From CAZUZD01 sp964624465 (GTDB taxonomy: Bacteria > Planctomycetota > Planctomycetia > Isosphaerales > Isosphaeraceae), in contig CAZUZD010000010.1 of assembly GCA_964624465.1 (NCBI GenBank), positions 1-52,472 of the forward strand: DNA of 52,472 nucleotides, in the 5' to 3' direction. Both the position numbers and the translations under genes were made by a program. The notes under the pieces are model-generated. The model had not been told where the DNA came from. It did not search any database and saw only the letters and a list, made by a program, of their open reading frames with translations. Positions 8,401 to 14,998 of the stretch are shown in pieces. Each line of letters starts with the position of its first letter. Position 1 is the stretch's first letter.

Positions 8401-10241
8401 GTCAGCTCGTGGCGGGCGAACATCGCCATCACGCCCACCAGCCGCCCGTCCACGAGGAGCGGATACCCGGCGAAGGCGACCATCCCCTCCCGTTCGGCCC
8501 ACCCCTGGTCGCTGACACGGGAGTCGCCGACGACGCCGTTGGTCAGGTGCGGCCGGCGCTCCTGGGCGATCATGCCGATCTTGTACTCGCCGACCCGGAC
8601 CCGGCCGTGCGGGCCGTCCAGGTGCGTGTACATCCCGGCGCTGGCCCGCAGTTCGAGGACGCCCTCGGCCTCGTCGAGCGTCCAGATGCGGGCGAATGCC
8701 CCGTCCAGGTGCTCCACCATCGCATCGGTGCAGCGGCGTAACATCGCCCCCAGCCCGTCCCCCTGGACCAACGCCTCTCCGACCGACGCATTGAGGGCGA
8801 GCAGACGCATGCGTTCGGCCAGCGCCGCCTCGTTCCGCCTGCGGTCCGAGATGTCCCGGAAGACCAGGACGCTCCCGGAGACGTAGCCCCGTTCGTTGCG
8901 GATCGGGGCCGCACTGTCGTCGATCGGACGCTCGGTCCCGTCCTTCGAGATCAGGACGGTGTGATTGGCCAGGCCGACGATCTTGCCGTCCCGCAGCGCC
9001 CGCAGAGCCGGGTTCTCAACGGGCCGGCGGGTGGCCTCGTTGACGATGCGGAACACGTCTTCGAGCGCCCGCCCGGCGGCCTCGCCCGACTTCCAGCCGA
9101 CCAACTCCTCGGCGACCGGGTTCAGGTATTCGACACGGCCCTGGGCGTCGGTGCTGATGACCGCATCGCCGATGCTGGCCAGCGTGACTTGCAGGCGCTC
9201 CCGCTCCTGTTGGACCAGCCGGGCGTTCTCCTCGGCCGCTCGGCGGGCGGCGGCTTCTTCGGCGAGTCGCCGGGCGTTCTCCTCGGCCCGCTTGCGGTCG
9301 GTCAAGTCACGGGTGACCTTCGAGTAGCCGATCAGGCGACCCCGGCCATTCTTGATGGCCGTGATGACCACGTTGGCCCAGAACATCGACCCGTCCTTGC
9401 GGACCCGCCACCCTTCGTCCTCGAAGCGTCCTTCGGCTTGGGCCACCTTCAATTCGTGGGCGGGCCAGCCCCGGTCGAGCGCCTCCTGCGGGTAGAACTT
9501 CGAGAAGTGTTGCCCGATGATCTCGTCGGCCTTGTACTGCTTGATCCGCTCGGCCCCGGCGTTCCAGGTGGCGACGTTGCCGTCCGGGTCGAGCATGAAG
9601 ATGGCGTAGTCGGTCGTGCCGTGGACGAGCAGCCGAAGCTGCTCGGCCTCGTGCCTCGCCCGCTGCTTCTCCTGATAGAGCGTGACGAGACCCCGCACCT
9701 TGGCCCGGAGGACCACCGGCGACGGCGGTTTCACCAGGACTTCGACCGCCCCCAGGGCATAGCTACGCTCGACCTGATCCGGGTCGATGCCGTCGTCCTC
9801 CGCCAGGAAGATGATCGGAGTGGACCTAGATCGCTCGTCGGCCCGGATCACCTCGGCGGTATTGAACCCGCCGCCGGGGAGTTGCATGTCGAGCAGGATG
9901 ACGGCGAACTCCTGCGAACTGGCCCGATCCAGCGCCTCCTCGCCAGAGCGGGCCACCACGAGGGCCTGGCCGAGGTCTCCGAGGATCGACCGCATCGAAG
10001 CCAGGTCGGCCGGATCGTCGTCCGCCAGCAGGATTCTGGTCCGCTCGGGAGGCGAGTCGGCATCGTGGTCCGTCGGTTTCGGAAAAGCCACCTCGTACCG
10101 CCTCTGGCCTGGTAGGCTCGTGGGTGAATGGGGCTCGGAGGGGCCGCTCACCGGCAGTGCCTCGGACGCAGAGGAAAATTCTAACGTGGGCAGGAGACTT
10201 CCGTCAGGCCGGATGACTCGTCTGCCTCGAAGGGCTCGCAT
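5478..10241 (-). CDS. Giant hybrid sensor histidine kinase (REC-PAS/GAF array-HisKA-HATPase-REC)
   Basis: Cytoplasmic multi-sensor kinase, 1587 residues from the ATG at 10241. A GTG at 10091 (residue 51), preceded by AGAGGCGG, is a plausible alternative start because residues 1-50 look unconserved. Domains in order: receiver 1 (about 68-190, D118 in LLDMQLPG); PAS; PAS (GDAVISTDAQGRVEYLN); GAF; PAS (GDAVIATDDRGRVTFLN); PAS; GAF; PAS; HisKA with H1215 in LSHELRTPL; HATPase with NLIKNAVKF and GLGLGLAICK; receiver 2 with D1509 in IVSDIGLPDG. No membrane segments are evident, so it should sense internal redox, gas or small-molecule cues. It has no output domain, so phosphate must go to a separate protein. 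It is coupled by TAATG overlap to the antiporter. Its last domain is the closest relative of the receiver remnant near 43.6 kb. Confidence 0.92.
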   Translation of the reverse strand: MRALRGRRVIRPDGSLLPTLEFSSASEALPVSGPSEPHSPTSLPGQRRYEVAFPKPTDHDADSPPERTRILLADDDPADLASMRSILGDLGQALVVARSGEEALDRASSQEFAVILLDMQLPGGGFNTAEVIRADERSRSTPIIFLAEDDGIDPDQVERSYALGAVEVLVKPPSPVVLRAKVRGLVTLYQEKQRARHEAEQLRLLVHGTTDYAIFMLDPDGNVATWNAGAERIKQYKADEIIGQHFSKFYPQEALDRGWPAHELKVAQAEGRFEDEGWRVRKDGSMFWANVVITAIKNGRGRLIGYSKVTRDLTDRKRAEENARRLAEEAAARRAAEENARLVQQERERLQVTLASIGDAVISTDAQGRVEYLNPVAEELVGWKSGEAAGRALEDVFRIVNEATRRPVENPALRALRDGKIVGLANHTVLISKDGTERPIDDSAAPIRNERGYVSGSVLVFRDISDRRRNEAALAERMRLLALNASVGEALVQGDGLGAMLRRCTDAMVEHLDGAFARIWTLDEAEGVLELRASAGMYTHLDGPHGRVRVGEYKIGMIAQERRPHLTNGVVGDSRVSDQGWAEREGMVAFAGYPLLVDGRLVGVMAMFARHELTGATLEAMASVADEIAVGIERKSAQERLDEQREWLSVTLASIGDAVIATDDRGRVTFLNGVAQELTGWAQADAVGRPLEAVFVILHEQTRQPVENPVGTVLREGAIVGLGNHTVLVARDGSERPIDDSAAPIRDPAGKLIGVVLIFRDVAEQRRAERELRASEARKAAVLDTALDAIITMDHEGRVVEFNPAAERVFGFRREALIGEELAEFIIPPSLRERHRNGMAHYLATGEGPVLGLRLELPALRADGTEFPVELAIARISHDGPPLFTAYLRDITGRRRAERQRDARLAVTHALTVAATADDGAAGVLEAVCDNLGWDLGFLWTVNDCGSALVCRTSWHRPDVSATKFERASCSRTFARGEGLPGRVWATAKPAWILDVSSDANFPRVAPAAEEGLHSAFACPILVGVRPLGVIEFFCRRTEEPDPGLLEMMGTVAGSLGHYLVGKAVEDELRRSEQELADFFDNATVGLHWVGPDGIILRANQAELDMLGYGREEYVGRPIADFHADLDVICDILMRLKAGEKLVEYPARLRCKDGSVKDVLIDSSVLWRDGRFVHTRCFTRDVSERCRHEEERERLLAEAEAANQAKTQFLAVLSHELRTPLNPILLAASSMLERPAEPGEIRPTLEMIRQNVNLQARLIDDLLDVMRIVRGKMPLHWEVADGHKIIDQAVQVCRSEVLGKRLQLEAGLAAAHRHVNADPARLQQVFWNLIKNAVKFTPEGGSIAVRTRNEAGDDGDRIVFEVSDTGIGIEPDVLPTIFDPFQQGETTITRKFGGLGLGLAICKGIVEAHGGTIEAESGGPGQGTIFRVALKGMPEPADEPCGKPLGDPVDADPARPTSLLILVVEDEPATLRLMARLLRGLGHEVETAGTIASALEAVEAGRFDLIVSDIGLPDGSGLELMRRAVALRGALPGIALTGYGMEEDIRRSREAGFTAHLTKPIDFAKLEAMIRQVAIPSRHVGGDEGEG

Positions 10242-10459
10242 CGGGGGTCACGGCCGCTCCCCCAGGGTGGGCGACCGTGACCCTGCCCGATCATGGGAGG
10301 TTCATAACGAACCGTGCCGGCGAGGTCGGGTGCATCAGGCGGGCGAGCGACAGGCCGTCGTCGGGCTCGGCCTCCCCGGCCGTCAGGTTGCTGATGTCCG
10401 TCAGGACGGCCAGGCTCGGCCGCCCCGGTGAGGATGAGGAGGCGGCCCCCGGTGGCGGC
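10242..10459. other. Gene-free upstream region of the hybrid kinase
   Basis: This segment lies between the kinase start and the PP-loop gene remnant. Short open frames on both strands have shadow-type composition and no recognisable motif. It presumably contains the kinase promoter, but I see no convincing -35/-10 pair. Confidence 0.5.
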
Positions 10460-10563
10460 GACCTCCATGGTCGTGCTTGCCGCTGGCCCAGGTGGACCTC
10501 GGCGGAAGGGAGGTGACAGGCGGGGTCGCCCACTCCGAGTGCGAGGGGATGTGCGGGCTGTAG
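10460..10563 (+). pseudogene. Remnant of the 3' end of a PP-loop (PAPS-reductase-like) gene
   Basis: The last 23 codons read VDLGGREVTGGVAHSECEGM and CGL-stop. The intact PP-loop gene near 43 kb ends VDLGGRDVTGGVSQGECEGM and CGL-stop. Upstream, the homology continues with a one-base slip (DNA for LPLAQ against LPLVE, and CTCCAT against CTCCAC), then stops. No start codon or P-loop is present. It is therefore a decayed 3' fragment of a second copy, diverged at synonymous and non-synonymous sites, so it is not a recent copy. Confidence 0.7.
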
Positions 10564-10582
10564 AGGGGATGTGCGGGCTGTA
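10543..10582 (+). repeat. Two tandem copies of a 20-bp unit
   Basis: The unit gaggggatgtgcgggctgta is present twice, head to tail and without mismatch. The first copy is the last codons and stop of the PP-loop gene remnant; the second repeats them. The intact homologue near 43.5 kb has the unit once. This looks like a slippage duplication at the end of the remnant. Confidence 0.85.
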
Positions 10583-10638
10583 GGATGTCTGGCACGCTCT
10601 CGTCGGAACCGCCCCAGCCGTGCCCTCGTGCCTGCACA

Positions 10639-11829
10639 TCAGCGGACCTCGACCTCGATCGGCAGGACGTGGCTGATCACCGCATCCCGCCGGTCGGGGT
10701 CACGCTTCATCGGCTGGGTGCGGCCCCGTGAATCCGTCGCCCGTGCCATGACGACGTGGCGGCCCGGCGAGGCGGGTGTTTGCCAGTCGTGTTCCCAGAA
10801 CCGCCAGGCGTACCGCACCGGCTCGCCGGTCAACTTCGCCCCGGCCCAGGTCCGGCCGCCGTCGTCGCTGACCTCGACCTTCGCCACGTCCGCCTCCCCG
10901 GCCCACGCCGCCCCGTGCATCCGGTACTTCGTCCCCTTCGGCACGACCTCGTAGGGGGCCGGGCGGGCGACCTGGGACTTCACCTGGATGTCGCTCACGG
11001 GCACGAGCGTGGGCAACCCCGCACGCCGACCCCAGATCGAATACATGAACGTCTGGAAGTAGCCGTCGAAGGGCCGGTCGGTGACGACGACCCGCTTGAG
11101 CCACTTCACCGACGCCATGCCGTACCAGCCCGCCACCACGGCCCGGACCGGGTGGCCGTGCCTCGGCGGCAGCGGCTCGCCGTTCATCTCGTAGGCGAGC
11201 AGCACCTCGGGGGCCTGCGCCTTGGCCAGCGGCAGGCTGCGGGCGTAGGGGATGACTCCGGGCGTCTTCGGGTTGGGCTCCTTGAACTCGCCCTTGTCGG
11301 CCCCTTCGAGGATCACCTCGACGGCGTTCGGCTTGACCCCGGCCCGCTCCAGCACGGCGGCCAGCGGCACCCCCTTCCACTCGGCCGTGCTGACCGCACC
11401 GAGTTCCCAGCGGATGCTGACCTGCGGCGGCTCCAGGAACACCCGGCCGTTGCCCGAGCATTCCAGCAGGGCCGTCACCTTCTGCGACGGCATCCGCCGC
11501 AACTCGTCGTAGCCGATCTCGAAGGGGTGCTCGACCTCGCCTTCGACCTTCAACCCCCAGGTCATCGCATCCAGGTCAGGGACCTCGAAGTGGGTGCGGA
11601 CGTAGAACGACTCGTTCGGAGTCAGCAGGCGGCGGGTGTCGAGGGTCGAGAACGGGAACTCCAGGTTTTCCGGGTGCCGCTGCCGGGCGATCAACCCTAC
11701 GGGAAGCCGCTCGCCGTCGTCCGCTCCGAGGGCCTCTCCCCGGCCGCCGAGGGCCTGGGCGAATGGCAGGGCCACGGCCCCTCGCAGCAGCTCACGACGC
11801 CCAATCACCCGCCCCGGTGTCCCGTTCAT
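10639..11829 (-). CDS. Sulfite-oxidase-family molybdopterin enzyme
   Basis: Periplasmic Mo oxidoreductase of the sulfite oxidase family, 396 residues. A Tat-like leader (GRRELLRGAVALPFAQALG) implies export after cofactor insertion. The Mo-pterin domain includes the cysteine ligand C124 in LLECSGNGR, and the C-terminal Ig-like dimerisation domain includes KVEVSDDGGRTW. PYARSLPLAKA and GHPVRAVVAGWYGMASVKW are typical cofactor-pocket segments. The family oxidises sulfite to sulfate or reduces S/N-oxides (the YedY branch). No cytochrome gene is adjacent, unlike the second copy at 21.4 kb, so its electron partner is unknown. The next gene downstream in transcript order is the PP-loop remnant on the other strand. 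Upstream, a 13-bp gap separates it from the DUF2892 gene, suggesting one transcript with that gene. Confidence 0.88.
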   Translation of the reverse strand: MNGTPGRVIGRRELLRGAVALPFAQALGGRGEALGADDGERLPVGLIARQRHPENLEFPFSTLDTRRLLTPNESFYVRTHFEVPDLDAMTWGLKVEGEVEHPFEIGYDELRRMPSQKVTALLECSGNGRVFLEPPQVSIRWELGAVSTAEWKGVPLAAVLERAGVKPNAVEVILEGADKGEFKEPNPKTPGVIPYARSLPLAKAQAPEVLLAYEMNGEPLPPRHGHPVRAVVAGWYGMASVKWLKRVVVTDRPFDGYFQTFMYSIWGRRAGLPTLVPVSDIQVKSQVARPAPYEVVPKGTKYRMHGAAWAGEADVAKVEVSDDGGRTWAGAKLTGEPVRYAWRFWEHDWQTPASPGRHVVMARATDSRGRTQPMKRDPDRRDAVISHVLPIEVEVR

Positions 11830-11842
11830 GGTCCGCTCCCTT

Positions 11843-12304
11843 TCAACGCCGGACGGCCTGGATTGCCTTGCCCACGCTCGCCACGTCGTGCCCGTCCCCG
11901 CCGGAGACGCCCCGGAAGTCGCCCCGCAGGGCCTTCAGGGCGTACCGCTCCTCCTCGATCTCCGTGGCCGTGCGGACGCCCAGGCGGCGGAACACCGGCA
12001 TCGGCGGGCACCACCCCTGGAGGGCGTGCTGGAGCAGGAACCCGGCCACGGCGGCGGGCAGCAGGTAGAACCGCCGGTCCACGAAGGTTCCCAGGCCGAG
12101 GCCGACCAGGGCGACGGTGGCGGCGTTGGCCTCCAGCGTCCGCTCGATGTCCCACTCCCGGTCCAGTTCCTCAAGGCGGCGGTCGATCGCCTCGGGTCCT
12201 GCGGCGGCGATCCGGGCGATGTCCTCCTGGGTGCGGCGACGGATGTCCTCGTTCACATGCCCGGCGGTGTGCTCGGGCACTCGGGCCACAGTCGTGGGGA
12301 TCAT
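11843..12304 (-). CDS. DUF2892 (YgaP-type) membrane protein
   Basis: Small inner-membrane protein of 153 residues. I start it at the ATG at 12304 because the longer frame adds 40 unconserved residues. A hydrophilic helical N-terminus (PEHTAGHVNEDIRRRTQEDI) precedes two hydrophobic segments (NAATVALVGLGLGTFV and YLLPAAVAGFLLQHALQGW). The second ends in the DUF2892 signature GWCPPMPVFRRLGVRT. This domain is the membrane part of YgaP, where it accompanies a rhodanese in sulfur handling; here it is separate. It lies between the ArsR repressor and the molybdoenzyme on the same strand, which places it in the sulfur island. The biochemical role of the domain is not established. Confidence 0.75.
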   Translation of the reverse strand: MIPTTVARVPEHTAGHVNEDIRRRTQEDIARIAAAGPEAIDRRLEELDREWDIERTLEANAATVALVGLGLGTFVDRRFYLLPAAVAGFLLQHALQGWCPPMPVFRRLGVRTATEIEEERYALKALRGDFRGVSGGDGHDVASVGKAIQAVRR

Positions 12305-12398
12305 CGGGGCCTCCTCTCGGGGCGGTTGTCCGGTGTGTCGATGGGACGATGGGATGTTCGGTCCGATCATGCAAATCCCGAGCCCGCCGAAAGTTCTG

Positions 12399-12764
12399 CT
12401 AGGGCTTCCCCTTCTTCTTGCCACCCCAGCCGTCGAGCAGCTTCTTCTGGCGGGCCATCTCCTCCTGGGCCTCCTCGACGATCGTCTCGCAGACGAGCTT
12501 GCAGAGCCGCTCCACCAACGGGTCGTCGAGCTTGTAGAAGACCTGCAAGCCCTCCTTGCGGCGGGCCACCAGCCCCGCCTCGGCGAGCAACTTGAGGTGC
12601 TTGGAGACGTTGGCCTGGTTCCGGCCGGTCTCCTCGACCACCTGGGTGACGTTGCGCTCCCCCGCCATCAGGCTGCGGAGGATCGCCAGCCGGGTGGGGT
12701 CCGCCAGCATGCGGAACTTCTCGGCCATCAGGTCCAGGAACTCGTCGGGGATCGTGGCGGTCAT
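12399..12764 (-). CDS. ArsR-family repressor, likely sulfur-responsive
   Basis: Winged-helix ArsR-type regulator of 121 residues. The start at 12764 gives a normal ArsR N-terminus (MTATIPDEFLDLMAEKFRML). The DNA-binding part is classical: LADPTRLAILRSLM, then VVEETGRNQANVSKHLKLLA as helix-turn-helix. It lacks the CVC metal site of arsenic ArsR in the recognition region but has a C-x3-C pair late in the protein (VERLCKLVCETI). Sulfide or persulfide sensors of this family (BigR, SqrR, YgaV) use two cysteines, although at other positions. It is divergent from the DsrE/rhodanese/TauE operon and carries a perfect palindrome just upstream of its start, so it probably represses both itself and that operon. 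Confidence 0.85.
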   Translation of the reverse strand: MTATIPDEFLDLMAEKFRMLADPTRLAILRSLMAGERNVTQVVEETGRNQANVSKHLKLLAEAGLVARRKEGLQVFYKLDDPLVERLCKLVCETIVEEAQEEMARQKKLLDGWGGKKKGKP

Positions 12765-12771
12765 GGCTTGA

Positions 12772-12783
12772 CTGGTTAACCAG
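12772..12783. promoter_or_regulatory. Palindromic operator next to the arsR-type start
   Basis: CTGGTTAACCAG is a perfect 12-bp palindrome, 7 bp upstream of the repressor ATG and about 85 bp from the divergent operon's first start codon. An AT-rich stretch (GAATATAG, then GAGAATATTG) follows. Its position fits an autoregulatory ArsR operator controlling both directions. Confidence 0.5.
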
Positions 12784-12867
12784 GCAGGAATATAGTTGTC
12801 GTGGCGTCCGAGAATATTGTAACAAGTCACTCGGCGAAGGGAAGTCGCTCCGATGAGGAGGAAGGCG

Positions 12868-12957
12868 ATGTACGACTGGCTGCTGCCGCTCGGGGTCCTG
12901 GTCTTGTGGATCGTGCTGAACCGCTGGGTCCTGCCCCGGATGGGCGTGCCGACCTGA
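12868..12957 (+). CDS. 29-residue single-pass membrane protein
   Basis: A very small gene with an excellent Shine-Dalgarno (GAGGAGGAAGG just before the ATG). The product begins MYDWLLPLGVLVLWIVLN and ends RWVLPRMGVPT: one hydrophobic helix flanked by Asp at the N-side and Arg residues at the C-side. It is the first reading frame after the divergent operator and precedes the DsrE gene by 113 bp. I do not recognise a family. It could be a leader, a subunit-stabilising peptide or an anchor for the sulfur-transfer proteins encoded behind it. The strong ribosome site and clean hydropathy make it more likely real than chance. Confidence 0.6.
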   Translation: MYDWLLPLGVLVLWIVLNRWVLPRMGVPT

Positions 12958-13070
12958 ATGGGCGGCTCGTGTGCGGTGTCACCGCACCCCGCCGCCGACA
13001 GACCGAGACCGACCGGAGATCCGTCCCACCATCAGGATCTCCCGACCGACCCCAACGGAGGAGTGGATCG

Positions 13071-13502
13071 ATGAACCGGATGACGCTGCTCGGGATGATG
13101 GCGGCACTGGCCCTGGGGGCGACCCAGGCGACCTGGGCGGACGACAAGCCCGAGGACGGGCCGCTGAAGGTGGTGGTCCACGTCAACGTCCCCGAATCGG
13201 GCGTCCAGGGGGCGGGCCTGAAGAACGTGACGAACATGCTCAAGGAGGCCCCGGACACGCAGGTCGAGGTCGTCTGCCACGGGGCGGGCATCGGCCTGGT
13301 GGAGAAGGCCCGCACCGACCACGCCGAGGCGGTCGAGGCCCTCATCAAGAAGGGCGTGAGGTTCGTGGCCTGCGAGAACACGATGCGGCAGAAATCGGTC
13401 CGCAAGGAGGACCTGCTGCCGGGGGTCGGCACGGTCCCCTCGGGGGCCGTCGAGGTGGTCCGCAAGCAGCAGAAAGACGGCTATGCCTACTTCAAGCCCT
13501 GA
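13071..13502 (+). CDS. Exported DsrE-family sulfur-carrier-like protein
   Basis: 143 residues with a signal peptide (MTLLGMMAALALGATQATWA) followed by a DsrE/DsrF-like domain: LKVVVHVNVPESGVQGAGLK, then VEVVCHGAGIGLVEK, and ALIKKGVRFVACENTM. The two cysteines in VVCHGAG and VACENT are in the usual places for this fold, where a conserved Cys can carry persulfide sulfur. The CENTM..K pattern is typical of the exported DsrE-like proteins found in bacteria that oxidise reduced sulfur. An upstream GGAG (AACGGAGGAG) supports the start. It precedes the rhodanese-YgaP gene and belongs to the same operon, so a role as sulfur donor or acceptor for that protein is plausible. Confidence 0.82.
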   Translation: MNRMTLLGMMAALALGATQATWADDKPEDGPLKVVVHVNVPESGVQGAGLKNVTNMLKEAPDTQVEVVCHGAGIGLVEKARTDHAEAVEALIKKGVRFVACENTMRQKSVRKEDLLPGVGTVPSGAVEVVRKQQKDGYAYFKP

Positions 13503-13548
13503 GTCGGGGCGGGTGGGCGATCCGGCGATAGACCGGGAGGAGGGTGAG

Positions 13549-14106
13549 ATGAGCGTCCAGACGATCACGCCGCAGGAGTTCGAGGACTTGCGGCGGCGGG
13601 GGCGGGCCGTCGATCTGATCGACGTGCGGACCCCCGTGGAGTACCGGGAGGTCCACGTCGAGGCCGCACGGTCGATCCCCCTGGACCGGCTCGACCCCAG
13701 GGCCGTGATGGAAGCCCGCAACGGCACGAGGGACGAACCCCTCTACACGATCTGCCGCTCGGGGAGCCGGGGTCGGCAGGCGTGCGAGGCGTTCCACGCC
13801 GCCGGGTTCGCCAACGTCATCAACGTCGAAGGCGGCACCCTCGCCTGGGAGCAGGCCGGGCTGCCCGTGGTGCGGGGGAAGAAGGCCGTCTCGCTGGAGC
13901 GGCAGGTGCGGATCGCCGCCGGCTCGCTGGTGGTGCTCGGCACGGCGCTGGGGGCGTTCGTCCACCCGGCCTTCCTGGGCCTGTCGGGGTTCGTCGGGGC
14001 CGGGCTGGTCTTCGCCGGGGTCACGGACACCTGCGGGATGGGGATGATGCTGGCCCGGATGCCCTGGAACCGGGCCGAGCCGGAGGCTCCGACATGCACT
14101 CGATGA
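13549..14106 (+). CDS. Rhodanese fused to DUF2892 membrane domain (YgaP-like)
   Basis: 185 residues: a cytosolic rhodanese domain (about 1-105) followed by a DUF2892 hairpin. The rhodanese has the EY...HV..A..IPL frame (VEYREVHVEAARSIPLDRL) and a catalytic-loop cysteine in YTICRSGSRGRQA, giving CRSGSR as the persulfide-carrying loop. The C-terminal part has two membrane helices (AAGSLVVLGTALGAFV and LSGFVGAGLVFAGVTDTCGM), ending with the TDTCGMGMML version of the family signature. This is the E. coli YgaP layout, a membrane sulfurtransferase proposed to move sulfur near the inner membrane. The start is supported by GGAGGAGGGTGAG. The 3' end overlaps the start of the TauE gene by 13 bases, which argues for coupled translation. 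Confidence 0.9.
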   Translation: MSVQTITPQEFEDLRRRGRAVDLIDVRTPVEYREVHVEAARSIPLDRLDPRAVMEARNGTRDEPLYTICRSGSRGRQACEAFHAAGFANVINVEGGTLAWEQAGLPVVRGKKAVSLERQVRIAAGSLVVLGTALGAFVHPAFLGLSGFVGAGLVFAGVTDTCGMGMMLARMPWNRAEPEAPTCTR

Positions 14107-14984
14107 TCCGGCCGCTGCTCCTGTTCGCAGACTCGACGATGCCCGTCGGCGGGCCGCAGGCCGCCCTGGGCGTCGTCTTCGGGGCGGTCGTGGGGTTCTC
14201 GCTGGGGCTGACCGGCGGCGGCGGGTCGATCTTCGCCGTGCCGCTTTTAGTCTACGGCCTGGGGGTGCGCACCCGTGAGGCGATCGGCGTCTCTCTGGCC
14301 GCCGTGGGGGCGACCGCCCTGGTCGGCGGGCTGCGGCGGCTGGCCCATGGCGAGGTCGAGGTGCTCACCGGGCTGCTCTTCGCCGCCGCCGGGATGCTCG
14401 GGGCACCGGCGGGCTCGTGGCTGGGGCGTCGGGTCCCCGAGGGCGTCCTGCTGCTCCTGTTCGCCGTGCTCATGGTGCTCGTCGCCGTCAGGATGTGGGT
14501 CCAGGCGTCCCGCAGGCCCGAGGAGACTCGGGCGTTGCGTGGGGCGTCCGTTGGGCCGATCGACGAGTCCGGGCCGTCCTGCCGCCGTGACCCGAACGGG
14601 CGGCTGCACCTGACCTCCCGGTGCTTCGTCGTCCTGGTGGTCGCCGGGCTGGCGGCGGGCGTGCTCTCGGGCCTCTTCGGCGTCGGCGGCGGGTTCGTGA
14701 TCGTCCCGGCCCTGGTGCTCGTCACCGGCATGGGCATTTATCGGGCCGTCGCCACCTCGCTGCTGGTGATCGCCCTGGTGAGCGCCTCGGGCGTGGCATC
14801 CCAACTTGCCGCCGGACGCCCGCTGCCCTGGGCGTTGACGGGCCTGTTCGTGGCCGGGGGGCTCGCCGGGATGGAACTCGGCTCCTTGGCGGGCCGCCGC
14901 CTGGGCGGCCCCGGACTCCAGAAGCTCTTCGCCTCGGCGATGGTCGCCGTGGCCGCCTTCATCGTGGCCAAGGGCCTCTTCTGA
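14094..14984 (+). CDS. TauE/SafE-family anion permease
   Basis: 296 residues with about eight hydrophobic segments in two halves, each starting with the TauE/SafE signature: GVVFGAVVGFSLGLTGGGGS and AAGVLSGLFGVGGGFVIVPA. A cytosolic loop between them is rich in charged residues and Cys (SCRRDPNGRLHL). The family exports sulfite, sulfoacetate or thiosulfate, or imports sulfur anions. In an operon with rhodanese and DsrE proteins, export of sulfite or transport of thiosulfate are the natural guesses, but direction and substrate are not shown by the sequence. The start overlaps the end of the rhodanese-YgaP gene (ACATGCACTCGATGA), and the next gene begins 15 bp after its stop. Confidence 0.88.
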   Translation: MHSMIRPLLLFADSTMPVGGPQAALGVVFGAVVGFSLGLTGGGGSIFAVPLLVYGLGVRTREAIGVSLAAVGATALVGGLRRLAHGEVEVLTGLLFAAAGMLGAPAGSWLGRRVPEGVLLLLFAVLMVLVAVRMWVQASRRPEETRALRGASVGPIDESGPSCRRDPNGRLHLTSRCFVVLVVAGLAAGVLSGLFGVGGGFVIVPALVLVTGMGIYRAVATSLLVIALVSASGVASQLAAGRPLPWALTGLFVAGGLAGMELGSLAGRRLGGPGLQKLFASAMVAVAAFIVAKGLF

Positions 14985-14998
14985 GGCAGGAGTCACCC

